Below, piece after piece: positions 20,900 through 30,115 of a stretch of DNA of 64,000 nt. The position numbers and the translations under genes are program-made. Position 1 is the first letter of the stretch. The number at the start of each line of letters is the position of its first letter. This DNA is from Immersiella caudata (taxonomy: Eukaryota > Ascomycota > Sordariomycetes > Sordariales > Lasiosphaeriaceae): the NCBI GenBank assembly GCA_030512335.1, contig JAULSU010000006.1:1426001-1490000 (forward strand), given 5' to 3'. The notes beneath the pieces are model-generated. The model was not told where the DNA came from. It worked only from the letters and a program-made list of their open reading frames with translations, and searched no databases.

Positions 20900-23800
20900 C
20901 GGTTAAGCCAGAGAAGACCTTTTAACGACAGGATTATTATAATGACCCACCTCGAGGAGGAAAAGAACCATTAGTCTGTCTATGTGGATATAACGGATAG
21001 GTTTGGGAAACTATTCCGCGTACAAGTAATAATCAACAGCAGTAACGCTATTAATATCATTGACCCCAAGCTGGTTAATAAGAAATAACTCCCTTACTGA
21101 AAACGAGCGTAAGAAACGATAATCCGCTCTGGAGAAGGAGAACTTTACGCTTATAATAACGGGAAGCTCACTTATAAGGCATTACTCTTAATTACAGTGG
21201 ACGGCAACAAATAATAAGTGACCTTCGATATCTTACCAGTTTTTAGCTACGACATAATCCTAGGTAAGCCATAGCTGAAGAAGTACAACCCTGCGATCGA
21301 CTGGAACGCTGGTCAGCTAAGTTTCAGCCGATAGGAAAGACCTAAGGATCTAGGCTCCAGTAGCTGGATTATACTAATTAGTATACTATAAGGGTATATT
21401 AAACAGTATAATATAGGTGTTAAACCGGATAACATACCCGCTAAGGACGACCCGAAGAACGCTAAGGTTAATAAACTATCCCCACTGTAGATATAGTTTT
21501 ATAAGACGGATAATCCGCACGACTCAGGTTATAAATCTGGTGACGATTAGAAGGTGCAGTTGCGTCGATAACTACTAAGGAAGACGGTAAGATAATAAGA
21601 TGCCTAGCTATAATAATAGGCTCTGGATAACCTGTCTAAGGTTCCGAAGAAATACCGGAAGTATTTAGTGTTTAGAGAGAAGCTATTACACTTACCGGAC
21701 TACGGACCTTTCAACCATAAGATTAAACTAAAGCCAGGGGCTCAGTTGAAATCTTTCCCAATATACCACCTTAACCCTCGGCAAGCTAAGGCCCTCCAAG
21801 AGTACATCGAAGAAAACCTCGCCTTAGGATTTATCTAGAAATCCTAATCACCGGTGGGTTACCTAGTGTTATTTATATTTAAAAAGGATAATAAACTGCG
21901 TATAGTAGTTAATTACCGTTTGCTAAATGAAGTTACCATTAAAAATTAATACCTATTACCCCTGATTAATAAGTTTGGAGAAAAGATCGCCGGAGCAGAT
22001 TAATTCTCCTTATTTAATTCTTTAAACGCGTTTAATTATAAACGAATTACTACGGGAGATAAGTGGAAAACCACGTTTTAAACACACCTAGGCTATTATA
22101 AATACCAAGTGATACCTTTCAGGCTCACTAACACCCCCGTAACATACTAGAGCATAATTAACCACGTTCTCCGCCCCTTTATTAATAGGTTTATGTTTGT
22201 CTACCTTAACGATATCTTTATCTACTTAAAAGGAGATAAGGAATATCATAAGTATATTTATCTTATCCTCTCCGCCCTGGAAAAGGCTAACTTAACGGTA
22301 AACCCTAATAAGAGCTAATTCCACGTCTAGGAACTCGATTTCCTAGGATTTAGAATCTCACCTGGAAGGATAAAGATGCAGAAGTTAAAGGTCAAGGCAG
22401 TTATAAACTGGCTGACACCCACTTTATAAACAGGAGTTTAAGCTTTTATTAGCTTTGTAAACTTTTATTAACAGTTTATATAACACTTTGCTAAGATTAT
22501 TAAACCGCTTTATAAACTTACGGGTGAAGGAAAACCATTTATATAGACCGAACGATATTAAAAGGTGTTTAATAAACTAAAACGCGCCTTTATTACTACA
22601 CTAGTGTTAGCACTTCCCGACTTTTCAAAACCCTTCTAAGTTGAGACCGACGCCTTTAATTATGTTTGTGGAGGAGTGCTAAGCTAAATAGGTGACGACG
22701 AACTCTGATATCTTATGGCCTTCCTTTTAAAAGGGATTTATAGGCTAGTATTAAGATACCCCACCCACGATAAGGAATTAATAGCCATCATCTGGTGTTT
22801 CACGGAATAGGCTCCTTACCTTAGTGGCATAGAGGAACCAGTCGAGGTCCTATCCGACCATAACAACCTACGCTATTTCCTGACGAAGAAACTCAGTCCT
22901 CGGCAAATAAGATGGGCTAAGTTAATAGTATTATTTTATTTTAAGATCCACCACGTTAAGGGAACGGAAAATAAAAGAGCTGACACCTTTAGCCGTCGTT
23001 ATAACCACTAGGAGAACGTTAAAGACCTTAAACTAGTTATAATATTTGTTCTAGCAGCTGATAGAACCTTGGAATATATACTATAAGTTTTAGATAACTG
23101 GATGCCAGAGGAGGCACAGGTTTTTATAAACTAATACCCGGATTGGGAAGTTAATAATAATATCTAACTTTTTACTAACTTCTGCCAGGAATACTATGTT
23201 AAATGGTAATAAGACGACTATTAGGTAAAGAGGTAGGACTTCTCTGGGTACTGTGGCATGTCCTGTTAAGTCAGAGGACTTTGCCTAGATTGTGAGAAAG
23301 TTAACGAACTGTTGAAAGAAATAGAAGGAGGACCCTGATTAAGTGATCTCCTCTTTTACAAAGGGAAACCCTATATTTACACACCTTTGAAGCGGAAGAA
23401 GTACATTTAATAAGTATATAAAGTAAGAGTTAGAGGATATATGGGAAAAGTAAAAACGCTTTTACAAGTATAATAAGGATATGCCTTCCCAGGAATGAAA
23501 AAACTGGTAAAAGAGGTTATTGATAATTGCGATATTTATAATTAAACGAAAACATATAGATATAAGCCTTACAGGCTTTTTAAACCACTTTTAACCCCCT
23601 GTGCACCATAGAGTTTTATTTTAATGGACTTTATCATTGGGATCCCTGACTTTAAGGACTTAGTGATAAATGTTAGCTACGACTTTATCTGGGTAATTGT
23701 TGACAGACTGATAAAATGGGTACATTTTCTGCTATATTTAATATAAACGATAGCTGAATAACTTGCTTACCTTTTCAAGCGGTATATTATCTTTTAACAC

Positions 23801-24650
23801 CTTTGGCCTGATGATATCGTTTCCGATCGAGATAAGCTGTTTGTCTTTAAGTTCTGGTAAGGATTGATGTAATAAATGGGTGTGAAAAGTAAGCTGTTAA
23901 TAGCTTTCCACCCCTAGACTGACAGATAAATGGAACGCTTAAACCAGACCCTTAAAACATACTTTTAAGCGTTTGTTAACTTTAAACAGGATAACTGGCT
24001 TAAGCTGTTACTAACAGCACAGATAGCCTATAATACCACTATCGTTAAGTTAACTAAGGTCTCCCTATTCTTCACACTTTTCAGATAAGAACTGGAGCTC
24101 CGCAGGGGGCTACCTATAAATGTGCCCTAAGCCGCTGTCTGAGCTGACCGGCTTTAGGAGCTGTACGATTACTTAAGGGCCGAACTCGAATTTACCTGCG
24201 AACAAATAAAGGGATATTATAATAATAAAAGAGCTAAGGGACTAACTCTCTAGGAGGGAGACCTAGTCTACCTTTTTTCGCGAAATTTACACACTTAACG
24301 GCCAAGCTGTAAACTTGACTTTAAGAAACTCGGACTGTTTTTTATTAAAAGGAAGATCGCTACCTTTAATTATAAACTCGACTTACCCACTTTTATAAAG
24401 GTACGGACCAAGGTTTTTCACGTTTCCCTCCTCGAGCCAGCACTAAGGAACGTCCCGCTTGAGAAGAAAATTAAAATGCATACCGACGAAGAAGACTTTA
24501 ATGTCAAAGAAATCCTGGATTTATAATATTGTAAAGGTAAACTTTATTATCTTATCAGATGGCTAGATTATAGCCCCGAGTTAAACTCTTAGGAGCTAGT
24601 TGATAATCTCTTTTACCCCGAACTAATTAAGAAATTCCACCGTGAAAATC
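20900..24650 (+). pseudogene. Pol remnant with protease, RT, RNase H, integrase and chromodomain
   Basis: The region is AT-rich and cannot be translated in one frame, but conserved blocks occur in order. There is an RT core from GFLVLFIF-like sequence near 21,850 to the mutated catalytic box VYLND at 22,198. RNase H follows with an ETDAFNY block near 22,646 and a DHNNLRYF block near 22,860. Integrase has LMDFIIGIPDF near 23,620, and the chromodomain has a VKEILDL...IRWLDY pattern at 24,500-24,580. Substitutions of Q/R codons by stops dominate, as expected for C-to-T changes. Confidence 0.8.
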
Positions 24651-25634
24651 CAGATCGACCACAACTAGTAAAAAGACACCACCCCTAGAGGACCACGGCG
24701 TAAAAGGCACTATAATGGCACTGTTAGTTATGCGAAAAGAACCGTTTAACATGCGGCTTTACCTGCTGGGTGAAACAGTAAGTTAAAGGTAGTAGCCTAT
24801 GTAGGATTTAAACCCATGACCTCTTATTAGCCGACCTTTTGTGAATATGCCTGGCTTATTTATAAAAGATGATAAAGGGCGAGCGCGCTGATTACTACAC
24901 TAACAGGCCATTTTATTATTATAACTCACCTTTATTACCATAATCCTTAGCCCCTAGTAGCCGGCCTACCTTCCCTAGAATAGATCTGAACGACTGTTAA
25001 CACCGGATTAAAGTAAAAAAGTGATAACCCACCTTAAGAAGCGGTTATTGCCGGTTGTGGCGATCCCGTAATCGTGCTACTAATTAAGAAGCCCTCCCAG
25101 TTGAACTGAGCCTTGGAAGTGTTGCTTTAAGGAACGACCGGAGTACCACCTGACTGAGAAAGACGAGCCTAGCGATCCTCCTCTTTAAGAATCTCGATCT
25201 TGTGATTAAAGAGTTTATTAGTACGAGCTTTAAGAGCCCGTGACTGGGCTTTTAGACGAAGGAGCTTTGATAAGGTCTCCCTCTTTTCTTTGTCTAAACG
25301 CTTCTTCTCTTTAAAAACCACTTATAGTATTAACGGGTTATTCCTATAAACGTTATAAGATGAAGAAATAGCGTTTAAGTAATTCTTACAGGACTCGCTT
25401 TTACTGGCCACCTTGCATTTAAGGTTAAGGGTCTCGTAACGCGAGTAGCGAACGGGTATGACGATACTAAACGTATGAATAAAAAGAACGGTTTCGCGGC
25501 GGCGTTTGGTAGATAAAAGATAAGGTTTCCTTTGTTGTTTCCTAATCGTATCAGTAGGTATGACGGCGGTGTTGTAGGAGGAAAATTACCTACGGTATTT
25601 TTTATGGAAAAAGAAGTAAGAAGAGGGGGAATTG
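24651..25634. other. 3' untranslated part and polypurine tract of the gypsy element
   Basis: Almost 1 kb between chromodomain and 3' LTR without recognisable coding blocks. A purine-rich tract (GAAAAAGAAGTAAGAAGAGG, about 25,605-25,630) immediately precedes the LTR and is the expected plus-strand priming site. Confidence 0.6.
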
Positions 25635-26120
25635 TGTGACGACCTGCGGGCCACCCTTGTGGCCGGAACGGGCCGATGTGTCCCCGCAGGTGCCACCGTA
25701 TTAAATACAGTGTGAGGGAACCCCATACTGTCTGCTTTGGGAGCTTGGTGCGCTTTGTACAGAGCATCGAGAGCCAACAGAGCACTTGCTCTGTCGCTTT
25801 GCCCGAAGGAGTACCGAGTAACAGAGTAAAGGTATAAGTTACATCACCGTTAATTAGTATAGATAGTTATCATCGTACTTATGATGATGTGAGGAATCTT
25901 TTGTTCCTTACGTAAGTATTCGCTTGTTAATTGAACCACTTTCGATTATGTCTTACTGTATTAACACTTGGAGTGTTACTCTGTCTTATAGTGACATACG
26001 ACTACTATTGACCAGTGAACCCCCGTCTGTAAGGACTTGCCTCTGCACTACTCCTCTCTGTCCACCCATCCTATCTAGCGACCCTGCCGACCGTCTGTCG
26101 ACAGGCCAGAGGTCGTAACA
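25635..26120 (+). repeat. 3' LTR of the gypsy element (family R1)
   Basis: 486 bp, the same length as the 5' LTR, with the same TGTGACG start and GTAACA end. It is followed by target duplication GTGAC at 26121-26125. Scattered transitions distinguish it from the 5' copy. Confidence 0.92.
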
Positions 26121-26125
26121 GTGAC

Positions 26126-26865
26126 CCTCCAAGCTGTACACGTGTTTTTTTAGCCCTCCGTCGCTTACTAAGCCCCTTATTAGCCTTTCGTAATACGGAG
26201 ACCTTTATACGGAGAAAAGCCACCTTATATATCACAGCTATTATACCTTTAGCTAATCGATCTACAGTTATTAGTATAGAGGTTAAAGAGCTACCCTGAT
26301 AGTTTGAAATTCGATTTTTAATAAATACTGACTGTAAGGTAGCCTCTCGGGGGTTGTGCGGCGTTTAGGAGGTCCAAGGTAGTGGTGTGGCTTAGCCTGA
26401 GGTTAGGGGTGTTAGGGTTTAAATACACATATCTAGCTTCGATATTACTCTATCTGGGTCGTACAGCATAAAGCCAAGTCCGGCAAAGCCCCCCTGGATA
26501 TTTTTTTCCGTAATTAAAGTAAAAAACACTTCTTTAAACGAACAGAGAAATTTTAGCTTGCTAATATAAGTGATACTTATCCACATTAACTACTTAATCT
26601 GATGGCCGTACGCCTTCTTCAGCGGCCTAAAATAACTAATATCTAAAGGCTGAAGTAGGTGTAAGGTATGCGGAGGTATACAGAGCGTAATAATATTATA
26701 TGCCTGGTAATAAGCCTTGAATTCTTCGGAGTGGTGGCTCTCGTGGCCGTTAAGGATTAAAAGCTGATATTTGCCCTTTGTACGAGCTGATGTGTGTAAA
26801 TTGAAATGCCGAATCTAATCCATGCCTTTCTCATTCGTAGTCCAGCCATTATCGGTTGTTACAAT
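26126..26865 (-). pseudogene. Transposon A transposase, C-terminal DDE part
   Basis: Minus-strand sequence continues the transposase after the gypsy insertion. The blocks are WTTNEKGMD, a KGKYQLLILNGHESHHSEEF segment (second DDE aspartate position changed to Asn), CIPPHT, LLQPLDIS and a KNRISN...ILIAVDRLAKG tail. TGA/TAA codons interrupt it. It corresponds to 50567-50760 in transposon B. Confidence 0.7.
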
Positions 26866-28045
26866 TGTTGCTTTGTAGCACTCTACAGGCCTGTATTACA
26901 GCGCCTGAGAGCCTGTGGGAGCCTGTAGTACAGTGCTCCGGTCAGGGGAAGAAGTGCGAGTACAGTGCTCCGGAGGAGCGCTGTGAGGTACGATAGCAGA
27001 GCTTACTAAGGTGCTGAAGGAAGCAAACGAAGGCCTGTACTACAGAGCCTAAAAGACAAGTTACAGCGGACTATGCGCTGTAAAACAGAAGGTTTCAGTG
27101 AACTCTGCACTGTAATGACAACTGTATTGCTTGTGAATTGCTTACTTCAGTGAGTAGTACTTAACTGAAGGAAGTAGATTGCTTGCTTAGAGGAAAGCTA
27201 ATTACAGGAGAGGAGATGGCTAGTTATAGGCTGTGGGAGCTCTGGAATGGAAATTCCAGAGCTTTCTACTACTAATACAATAATAGAATAGTATGGTGGA
27301 GGCTCTCCACAGGCCTTGTAATCACTGATGTGGCCTCAGAAGGTTGTGGAAGCCTGTGGGCTTCCAGAGCCTTCTGTGGCCCCCTGAAGGCCCTGAAACC
27401 TTCTGGATTCCAGAAGGTTCGAAGCCACATTGTGGCTAGTGGGTGGTGGCTGCAGGTGCAGGGTACCCAGTGGGTGCAGGTGTGACGACCTGCGGGCCAC
27501 CCTTGTGGCCGGAACGGGCCGACGTGTCCCCGCAGGCGCCACCGTATTAAACACAGTGCGAGGGAACCTCGCACTGCCTGCTTTGGAAGCTTAGTATGCT
27601 CTGTACAGAGCATCAAGAGTTAACAGAGCACTTACTCTATCGCTCTGCCCTGAGGAGTACCAAGCAACAGAGCAAAGGTACAAGTTACATCTCTATTAGT
27701 TAGTATAGATAACCATCATTGTACCTATAATAATATAAGGAACCTTCTATTCCTCACGTAAGTATTCGCTTATTAATTGAACCAACTTTAATTATGTCCT
27801 ACTGCACTAACACTTGGAGTGTTGCTCTGTCTTATAGTGACATATGGCCCATTGACCAGTGAACCCCCGTCTGTAAGGACTTACCTCTGCATTACTCCTC
27901 TCTACCCCCCCATCTTATTTAGCGACCCTGCCGATCGTCTGTCGACAGGCTAAGGTTGTAACAGCAGGGTACCCAGCGCCTTCCTCACTGGCAGGCCCTG
28001 TAAATACAGGGCCTCTTTAGCGCTCTCAGAGGCTAGAATTTAACA
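26866..28045 (+). repeat. LTR of a second family (R2), left copy, split by a solo LTR
   Basis: Starts TGTTGCTTTG and ends TTTAACA. Without the solo R1 LTR at 27481-27963 plus 5 bp it is 692 bp. The right copy at 28377-29069 is its reverse complement. The flanks are ACAAT on the left and GGGCT on the right, which do not match each other but match the flanks of the other copy, indicating that the interval was inverted. The interior is rich in short palindromes such as CTGTAGTACAG. Confidence 0.82.
27481..27963 (+). repeat. Solo LTR of family R1
   Basis: 483 bp, TGTGACG...GTAACA, with a perfect 5-bp target duplication GCAGG (27476-27480 and 27964-27968). It is inserted inside the left R2 LTR. 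No internal retrotransposon sequence remains, so it formed by LTR-LTR recombination. Confidence 0.92.
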
Positions 28046-28376
28046 GGGCTAAATACGAAGATCCAAAGGTTATTAGCGAGTGGTTTACCCTTGTGTATAA
28101 CATAAAGGCTAAATACGGCATCCTTGATAAAGATATGTATAATTTCGACGAGACTGGCTTCATAATGGGTATTATCACGCCTATTATAGTAGTTACTACC
28201 TCAGATAGCCGTGGTAGGGCTAAACAAGCCCAGCCTGGCAATCGAGAGTGGGCTACGGTCATCCAAGGGGTGAATTCTCAGGGCTGGGCCATCCCACCAT
28301 TTATCATCTTAGCTGCGCAATACCATCTTGCCAATTGGTATCAAAAATACAACCTTCCGGCCACCTGGTGTATTGT
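28046..28376 (+). pseudogene. Inverted segment of transposon A transposase
   Basis: A 331-bp piece reading on the plus strand, opposite to the rest of the transposase. It includes AKYGILDKDMYNFDETGF (first DDE aspartate in the FDETGF motif), then WATVIQGVNSQGWAIPPF and ending in CIVV. The ends are GGCT and ATTGT, matching the target duplications of the flanking R2 LTRs. Confidence 0.85.
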
Positions 28377-29069
28377 TGTTAAATTCTAGCCTCTGAGAGC
28401 GCTAAAGAGGCCCTGTATTTACAGGGCCTGCCAGTGAGAAAGGCACTGGGTGCCCTGCACCCACTGGGTACCCTGCACCTGCAGCCACCACCCACTAGCC
28501 ACAATGTGGCTTCGAACCTTCTGGAATCCAGAAGGCCTCAGGGCCTTCAGGGGGCCACAGAAGGCTCTGGAAGCCCACAGGCTTCCACAACCTTCTGAGG
28601 CCACATCAGTGATTACGAGGCCTGTGGAGAGCCTCCACCATACTATTCTATTATTGTATTAGTAGTAGAAAGCTCTGGAATTTCCAACACAGAGCTCCCA
28701 CAGCCTATAACTAGCTATCTCCTCTCCTGTAATTAGCTTTCCTCTGAAGCAAGCAATCTACTTCCTTCAGTTGAGTACTACTCACTGAAGCAAGCAATTC
28801 ACAAGCAATACAGTTGTCATTACAGTGCAGAGTTCACTGAAACCTTCTGTTTTACAGCGCATAGTCCGCTGTAACTTGTCTTTTAGGCTCTGTAGTACAG
28901 GCCTTCGTTTGCTTCCTTCAGCACCTTAGTAAGCTCTGCTGTCGTACCTCACAGCGCTCCTCCGGAGCACTGTACTCGCATTTCTTCCCCTGACCGGAGC
29001 ACTGTACTACAGGCTCCCACAGGCTCTCAGGCGCTGTAATACAGGCCTGTAGAGTGCTACAAAGCAACA
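28377..29069 (-). repeat. LTR of family R2, right copy in opposite orientation
   Basis: 693 bp, starting TGTTAAATTC and ending AAGCAACA as read on the plus strand. It is the reverse complement of the left copy apart from a few differences. Flanks are ATTGT on the left and AGCCC (reverse complement GGGCT) on the right. Confidence 0.85.
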
Positions 29070-29512
29070 AGCCCTTTAGTAGTCGTATTTACGTGTAAAA
29101 CGCGTCCGGAGCTCTGGCTGGTGTTTAACGAAGTTATAAGCCCAGAGCTTACCGACAGGGGGCGTGTCGCGTTTACGTAATAATCGGTTAGCTATATCTT
29201 CCACGTAACGAAGCTAAGGGTGGAATGTGCGTGCAGATAGCTCGATTATGTACTGAACAATCGTACTTTCTTTTAAATCCGTAAGCTTACGTGAGTTAGC
29301 TGGAATATCGCGTCGTGTAGGTCTACTGTAAAGCTGTTACCAGAGTGTTATTTCTGGGACATTATATGCCTTAGCTGCCTTTCGCTGACTAAGCTTTGGA
29401 TTCTTCTGAATAGCTTGGATGGCTAAAAGAAGCCTTACTTCGTTTAAATCGCTTGCTATGGTTTTTGGTGGTGGAATGTGGTAAATAATCAGGGGTAGCG
29501 CGTCGCGTTGAA
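29070..29512 (-). pseudogene. Transposon A transposase, N-terminal DNA-binding part
   Basis: The minus-strand region has a psq-type helix-turn-helix (LLAIQAIQKNPKLSQRKAAKAYNV) followed by a CENP-B-like segment reaching the R2 LTR at 29,069. It matches 49588-49990 of transposon B in order and content. Stop codons are present. Confidence 0.7.
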
Positions 29513-29557
29513 AAGTGCGCCGCTCGCTTATATGCGCCGCTCGCTTATAACGCACGT
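29513..29557 (-). repeat. Right terminal inverted repeat of transposon A
   Basis: Reverse complement of the left repeat without mismatch, followed by the TA target duplication at 29558-29559. Confidence 0.9.
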
Positions 29558-29559
29558 TA

Positions 29560-30032
29560 TCTACAAGAGCGAGGACGTTTTGCTTTGGCCGCCAGAACAG
29601 AGCCCATCAGAGACCAACCCCACTCTCGAGGCACTCCACGAAGTCATGAACCCTACAGGCTGCTTCGGAAGCGGGCTCGTTGAGGCCGTAATTTGGGACC
29701 ACGGCTTGGTCCCGAATTTCGGCCAAGATATACCAGTATATGCCCTAGGATGGTACACAGTACCCTAGCTCAGAATCTGGGATGGTACATATAATCCTAG
29801 CACCGATTGGATGGTACATAGTAACCCAGCCCGAAATTTAGGACAGCACCGATGGGATGTCCCACAGTATACTGTCAGAAGCACGGCACCTTGAATCCAC
29901 GTATGTGTGTGTGAAGAAGTTGCATTGTGATTGTTGTGTATGAGCTTGATTGTTCTCTTGCTGTCTGACAGAGCCAGAAGGCTCTCTTTTATAGACCTCT
30001 TTGTGTGAACCACCTGTCAACTAGCTTACACT
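29560..30032. other. Flank of the transposon nest with short direct repeats
   Basis: No gene recognised. A GGATGGTACA motif recurs three times between 29,748 and 29,825. A TATA-like TTTTATAGA lies near 29,990. Confidence 0.3.
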
Positions 30033-30115
30033 CCCTTGGTGGCTCAGTCGTGGGCTGTGCAAGACACTCTCGCATGAGCTGACTAGAGTGCCTGGGTTCG
30101 ACCCAGGATTCGAAC
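30033..30115 (+). other. tRNA-like sequence (A-box and B-box), probably not a functional tRNA
   Basis: An A-box-like TGGCTCAGTCGTGG at 30,040 and a B-box GGTTCGACC at 30,095 sit inside a perfect T-arm hairpin (CCTGG/CCAGG, 30,091-30,107). The seven bases before the A box do not pair with the seven after the T arm, so no acceptor stem forms. This may be the head of a tRNA-derived SINE or a dead tRNA. Confidence 0.4.

Larger units (their letters stand above)
17771..26120 (+). mobile_element. Chromodomain Ty3/gypsy LTR retrotransposon, heavily mutated
   Basis: The 8,350-bp element has 486-bp LTRs at each end (TGTGACG...GTAACA) and a perfect 5-bp target duplication GTGAC (17766-17770 and 26121-26125). 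It is inserted in the transposase tail of transposon A. The domain order on the plus strand is Gag (~18,460-19,160), a CCHC knuckle (19,284-19,325), a retropepsin-like region near 21,200, and reverse transcriptase. The RT block at 22,198 reads VYLND where YLDD is usual. RNase H follows around 22,640-23,000, then integrase around 23,460-24,200 and a chromodomain around 24,485-24,620. The order RT-RNaseH-IN-chromodomain places it in the chromovirus branch of Metaviridae. Dozens of TAA/TAG codons stand where CAA/CAG would be expected, especially after 20.8 kb. It is non-autonomous today. Confidence 0.9.
17459..29557 (-). mobile_element. Fot-like DNA transposon A, disrupted by nested insertions
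   Basis: A perfect 45-bp inverted terminal repeat occurs at 17459-17503 and 29513-29557, flanked by TA duplications (17457-17458 and 29558-29559), as expected for Fot/pogo elements. The transposase reads on the minus strand. Its N-terminal psq-type helix-turn-helix (KNPKLSQRKAAKAYNV) lies near 29,370-29,480. DDE-domain segments lie at 28,046-28,376 (inverted) and 26,330-26,865 (LILNGHESHH and LQPLDIS blocks). A C-terminal CCHC knuckle (CGVCGKPGHNARTC) lies near 17,620. Subtracting the insertions (8,355, 697, 698 and 488 bp including target duplications) leaves 1,861 bp, the usual size for this class. Stops and breaks make it inactive. Confidence 0.85.

Noticed and set aside
25375..25785. A 136-codon minus-strand ORF across the 3' LTR, repeated near other LTR copies
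   Set aside because: It recurs at every R1 LTR only because the LTR sequence is repeated, and it has no conserved protein features.
28450..28662. Small ORFs inside the R2 LTR arms
   Set aside because: They mirror each other in the two opposed copies and contain only low-complexity peptides.
26866..29069. A single foldback transposon with ~690-bp inverted ends
   Set aside because: Each arm has its own TG...CA ends and the flanking 5-bp sequences pair crosswise, which fits two LTRs plus an inversion better than one element.
30040..30107. A functional tRNA gene
   Set aside because: No acceptor stem can be formed around otherwise good A and B boxes.
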